A stretch of DNA of 64,000 bases from an uncultured Pseudomonadota bacterium. Its GTDB lineage: Bacteria > Pseudomonadota > Gammaproteobacteria > Steroidobacterales > Steroidobacteraceae. The notes under the pieces are model-generated. The model did no database searches. It saw nothing but the letters and a program-made list of their open reading frames with translations, and had not been told where the DNA came from. Within the stretch, counting starts at the first letter, position 1, and the number at the start of each line of letters is the position of its first letter. The translations under genes were made by a program, and so were the position numbers. The stretch is from NCBI GenBank assembly GCA_903828595.1, contig CAIKMS010000007.1, forward strand, positions 44,986 through 108,985, read 5' to 3'. This document shows positions 63,051-64,000 of the stretch, piece after piece.

Positions 63051-63277
63051 GGTGATTGACGCCCCTTCCACTTCACCAAATTTATTGGTTTGTTTGATTG
63101 CCGCGAACCTACATGAATCTTCTTAATCAAGAAGATCTAAAGAGTATGCGGCCATTTTTTTCTGCTCGAACACGCTAACTCTAATTCGAGGTGAAAGGGG
63201 AAGGTTTGTACAGAATGTTGTCGAAAAACCCAATTGCTGCTACACAGACTCAACAAATGAGACATCGCCCGCATTTA
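63051..63277 (-). promoter_or_regulatory. AT-rich gap between pstB and the sugar transferase
   Basis: 227 bp, visibly more AT-rich than the rest of the window, holding the palindrome at 63117-63136. No phoU gene follows pstB here. No confident promoter or terminator can be named. Confidence 0.35.
63117..63136. repeat. AT-rich palindrome upstream of the sugar transferase
   Basis: Perfect 8-bp inverted repeat ATCTTCTT / AAGAAGAT around AATC, about 67 bp before the transferase start. Possible operator; binding protein unknown. Confidence 0.45.
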
Positions 63278-64000
63278 TTAACCAAAGCGACCCGTTATGT
63301 AATCTTCGGTTAGCTTATGTAATGGATTAGTAAATATTTGATCGGTAGGGCCAACTTCAACCAGATCGCCCTGATGAAAGTAGGCGGTACGCTGGGAAAC
63401 ACGGGCCGCCTGCTGCATGTTGTGAGTCACAATGACTATGGCATAGTTTTGCCGTAGCTCATCGATTAAGTCTTCGACCTTGGCGGTTGCAATAGGATCC
63501 AAAGCTGAACAAGGCTCGTCCATAAGAATTACCTCGGGATCCACGGCAATGGCCCGCGCTATACATAGCCGCTGCTGTTGCCCGCCGGATAGACCCGTAC
63601 CCGGTCCATCCAGGCGGTTTTTAACCTCATCCCATAATCCGGCCTTACGCAAACTGGTCTGCACTATCTCATCGAGATCAGCACGACTTCGCGCCAGTCC
63701 ATGAATTTTTGGTCCATACGCTACGTTTTCATAAACCGACTTTGGAAAGGGATTGGGCTTTTGAAAGACCATGCCTACACGTGCCCGCAGACGCACAATG
63801 TCCTGATCCGTGCCGTAAATGTCTTTTCCATCGAGAAAAATGGAACCGGTAACCGCCGCGCCACGAATCGTGTCATTCATGCGGTTAAGGCACCGCAGAA
63901 AGGTTGATTTCCCACAGCCGGACGGCCCAATCAGGGCGATGACCGAGTTGCGATCCACATCGATAGAAACTTCTTGAATAGCGGCTTTACCATCATAAAA
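63278..64000 (-). CDS. pstB: phosphate ABC transporter ATP-binding protein, 3' part
   Basis: ATPase of the Pst high-affinity phosphate importer; the start lies beyond the right edge (open through 64000). Seen: Walker [21 protein letters not shown], the ABC signature [14 protein letters not shown], Walker [16 protein letters not shown], and the switch His in [14 protein letters not shown]. The LNRMND and SALDPIAT motifs are PstB-typical. Downstream comes an exopolysaccharide gene rather than phoU. Confidence 0.97.
   Translation of the reverse strand, partial: FYDGKAAIQEVSIDVDRNSVIALIGPSGCGKSTFLRCLNRMNDTIRGAAVTGSIFLDGKDIYGTDQDIVRLRARVGMVFQKPNPFPKSVYENVAYGPKIHGLARSRADLDEIVQTSLRKAGLWDEVKNRLDGPGTGLSGGQQQRLCIARAIAVDPEVILMDEPCSALDPIATAKVEDLIDELRQNYAIVIVTHNMQQAARVSQRTAYFHQGDLVEVGPTDQIFTNPLHKLTEDYITGRFG

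Overview
The window is an unbroken stretch of chromosomal housekeeping DNA from a gammaproteobacterium of moderately high GC. No rRNA, tRNA, insertion sequence, phage or CRISPR array was recognised by eye. The assignment rests on gene order: lepA-lepB-rnc-era-recO-pdxJ-acpS; rpoE-rseA-rseB; sdhCDAB-sdhE; pyrG-kdsA-eno-ftsB-ispD-ispF-truD-surE-pcm-nlpD; and accA-dnaE-rnhB-lpxB-lpxA-fabZ-lpxD-skp-bamA-rseP-dxr-cdsA-uppS-frr-pyrH-tsf-rpsB, followed by divergent map-glnD-dapC-dapD. The murI-lysS-prfB-recJ block next to an RpfE-like gene recalls Xanthomonadales-type genomes. Family or genus cannot be fixed from the sequence alone.

Layout. 1-7.3 kb: translation, ribosome and membrane maturation operon, read leftwards from an extended -10 promoter before lepA. 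7.3-10.1 kb: envelope-stress sigma factor RpoE with its anti-sigma factors, preceded by a good match to a sigma-E promoter (autoregulation). 10.2-14.2 kb: succinate dehydrogenase, with an assembly factor gene at each end (SdhE and an SDHAF4-like protein). 14.3-18.7 kb: the only clearly accessory part. Three tandem DUF6502-type paralogues are transcribed away from a WYL-family-like regulator that has kept its HTH and C-terminal WCX domain but has a disordered linker where the WYL domain should be; the shared intergenic region holds two palindromes 42 bp apart. 18.7-25.3 kb: murI, lysS, prfB (with its programmed +1 frameshift), recJ, RpfE-like, Mth938-like. 25.3-34.8 kb: nlpD-like to pyrG, with no rpoS beside nlpD. 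35-55.6 kb: tilS through rpsB, joining fatty-acid, lipid A, outer-membrane assembly, isoprenoid and translation genes. 56-61.5 kb: map, glnD, dapC, dapD on the plus strand. 61.5-64 kb: an exopolysaccharide priming transferase and the 3' part of pstB.

The genes are densely packed. Many neighbours share 4-bp ATGA, GTGA or TTGA start/stop overlaps, so GTG and TTG starts are common and several starts were moved inward from the longest open frame. The sigma-E circuit is spread over the window: rpoE-rseA-rseB at 7.6-10 kb, and at 45-49.5 kb the protease RseP that would act on RseA, next to the OMP-assembly genes bamA and skp.

The most interesting candidate for an undescribed system is the DUF6502 trio plus the WYL-less WCX regulator and its palindromic operator region (15.3-18.7 kb). 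The rest is largely conserved core genome with some lineage-specific embellishments: an acidic N-terminal extension on Era, a basic/acidic-alanine tail on ribosomal protein S2, and a degenerate NlpD.
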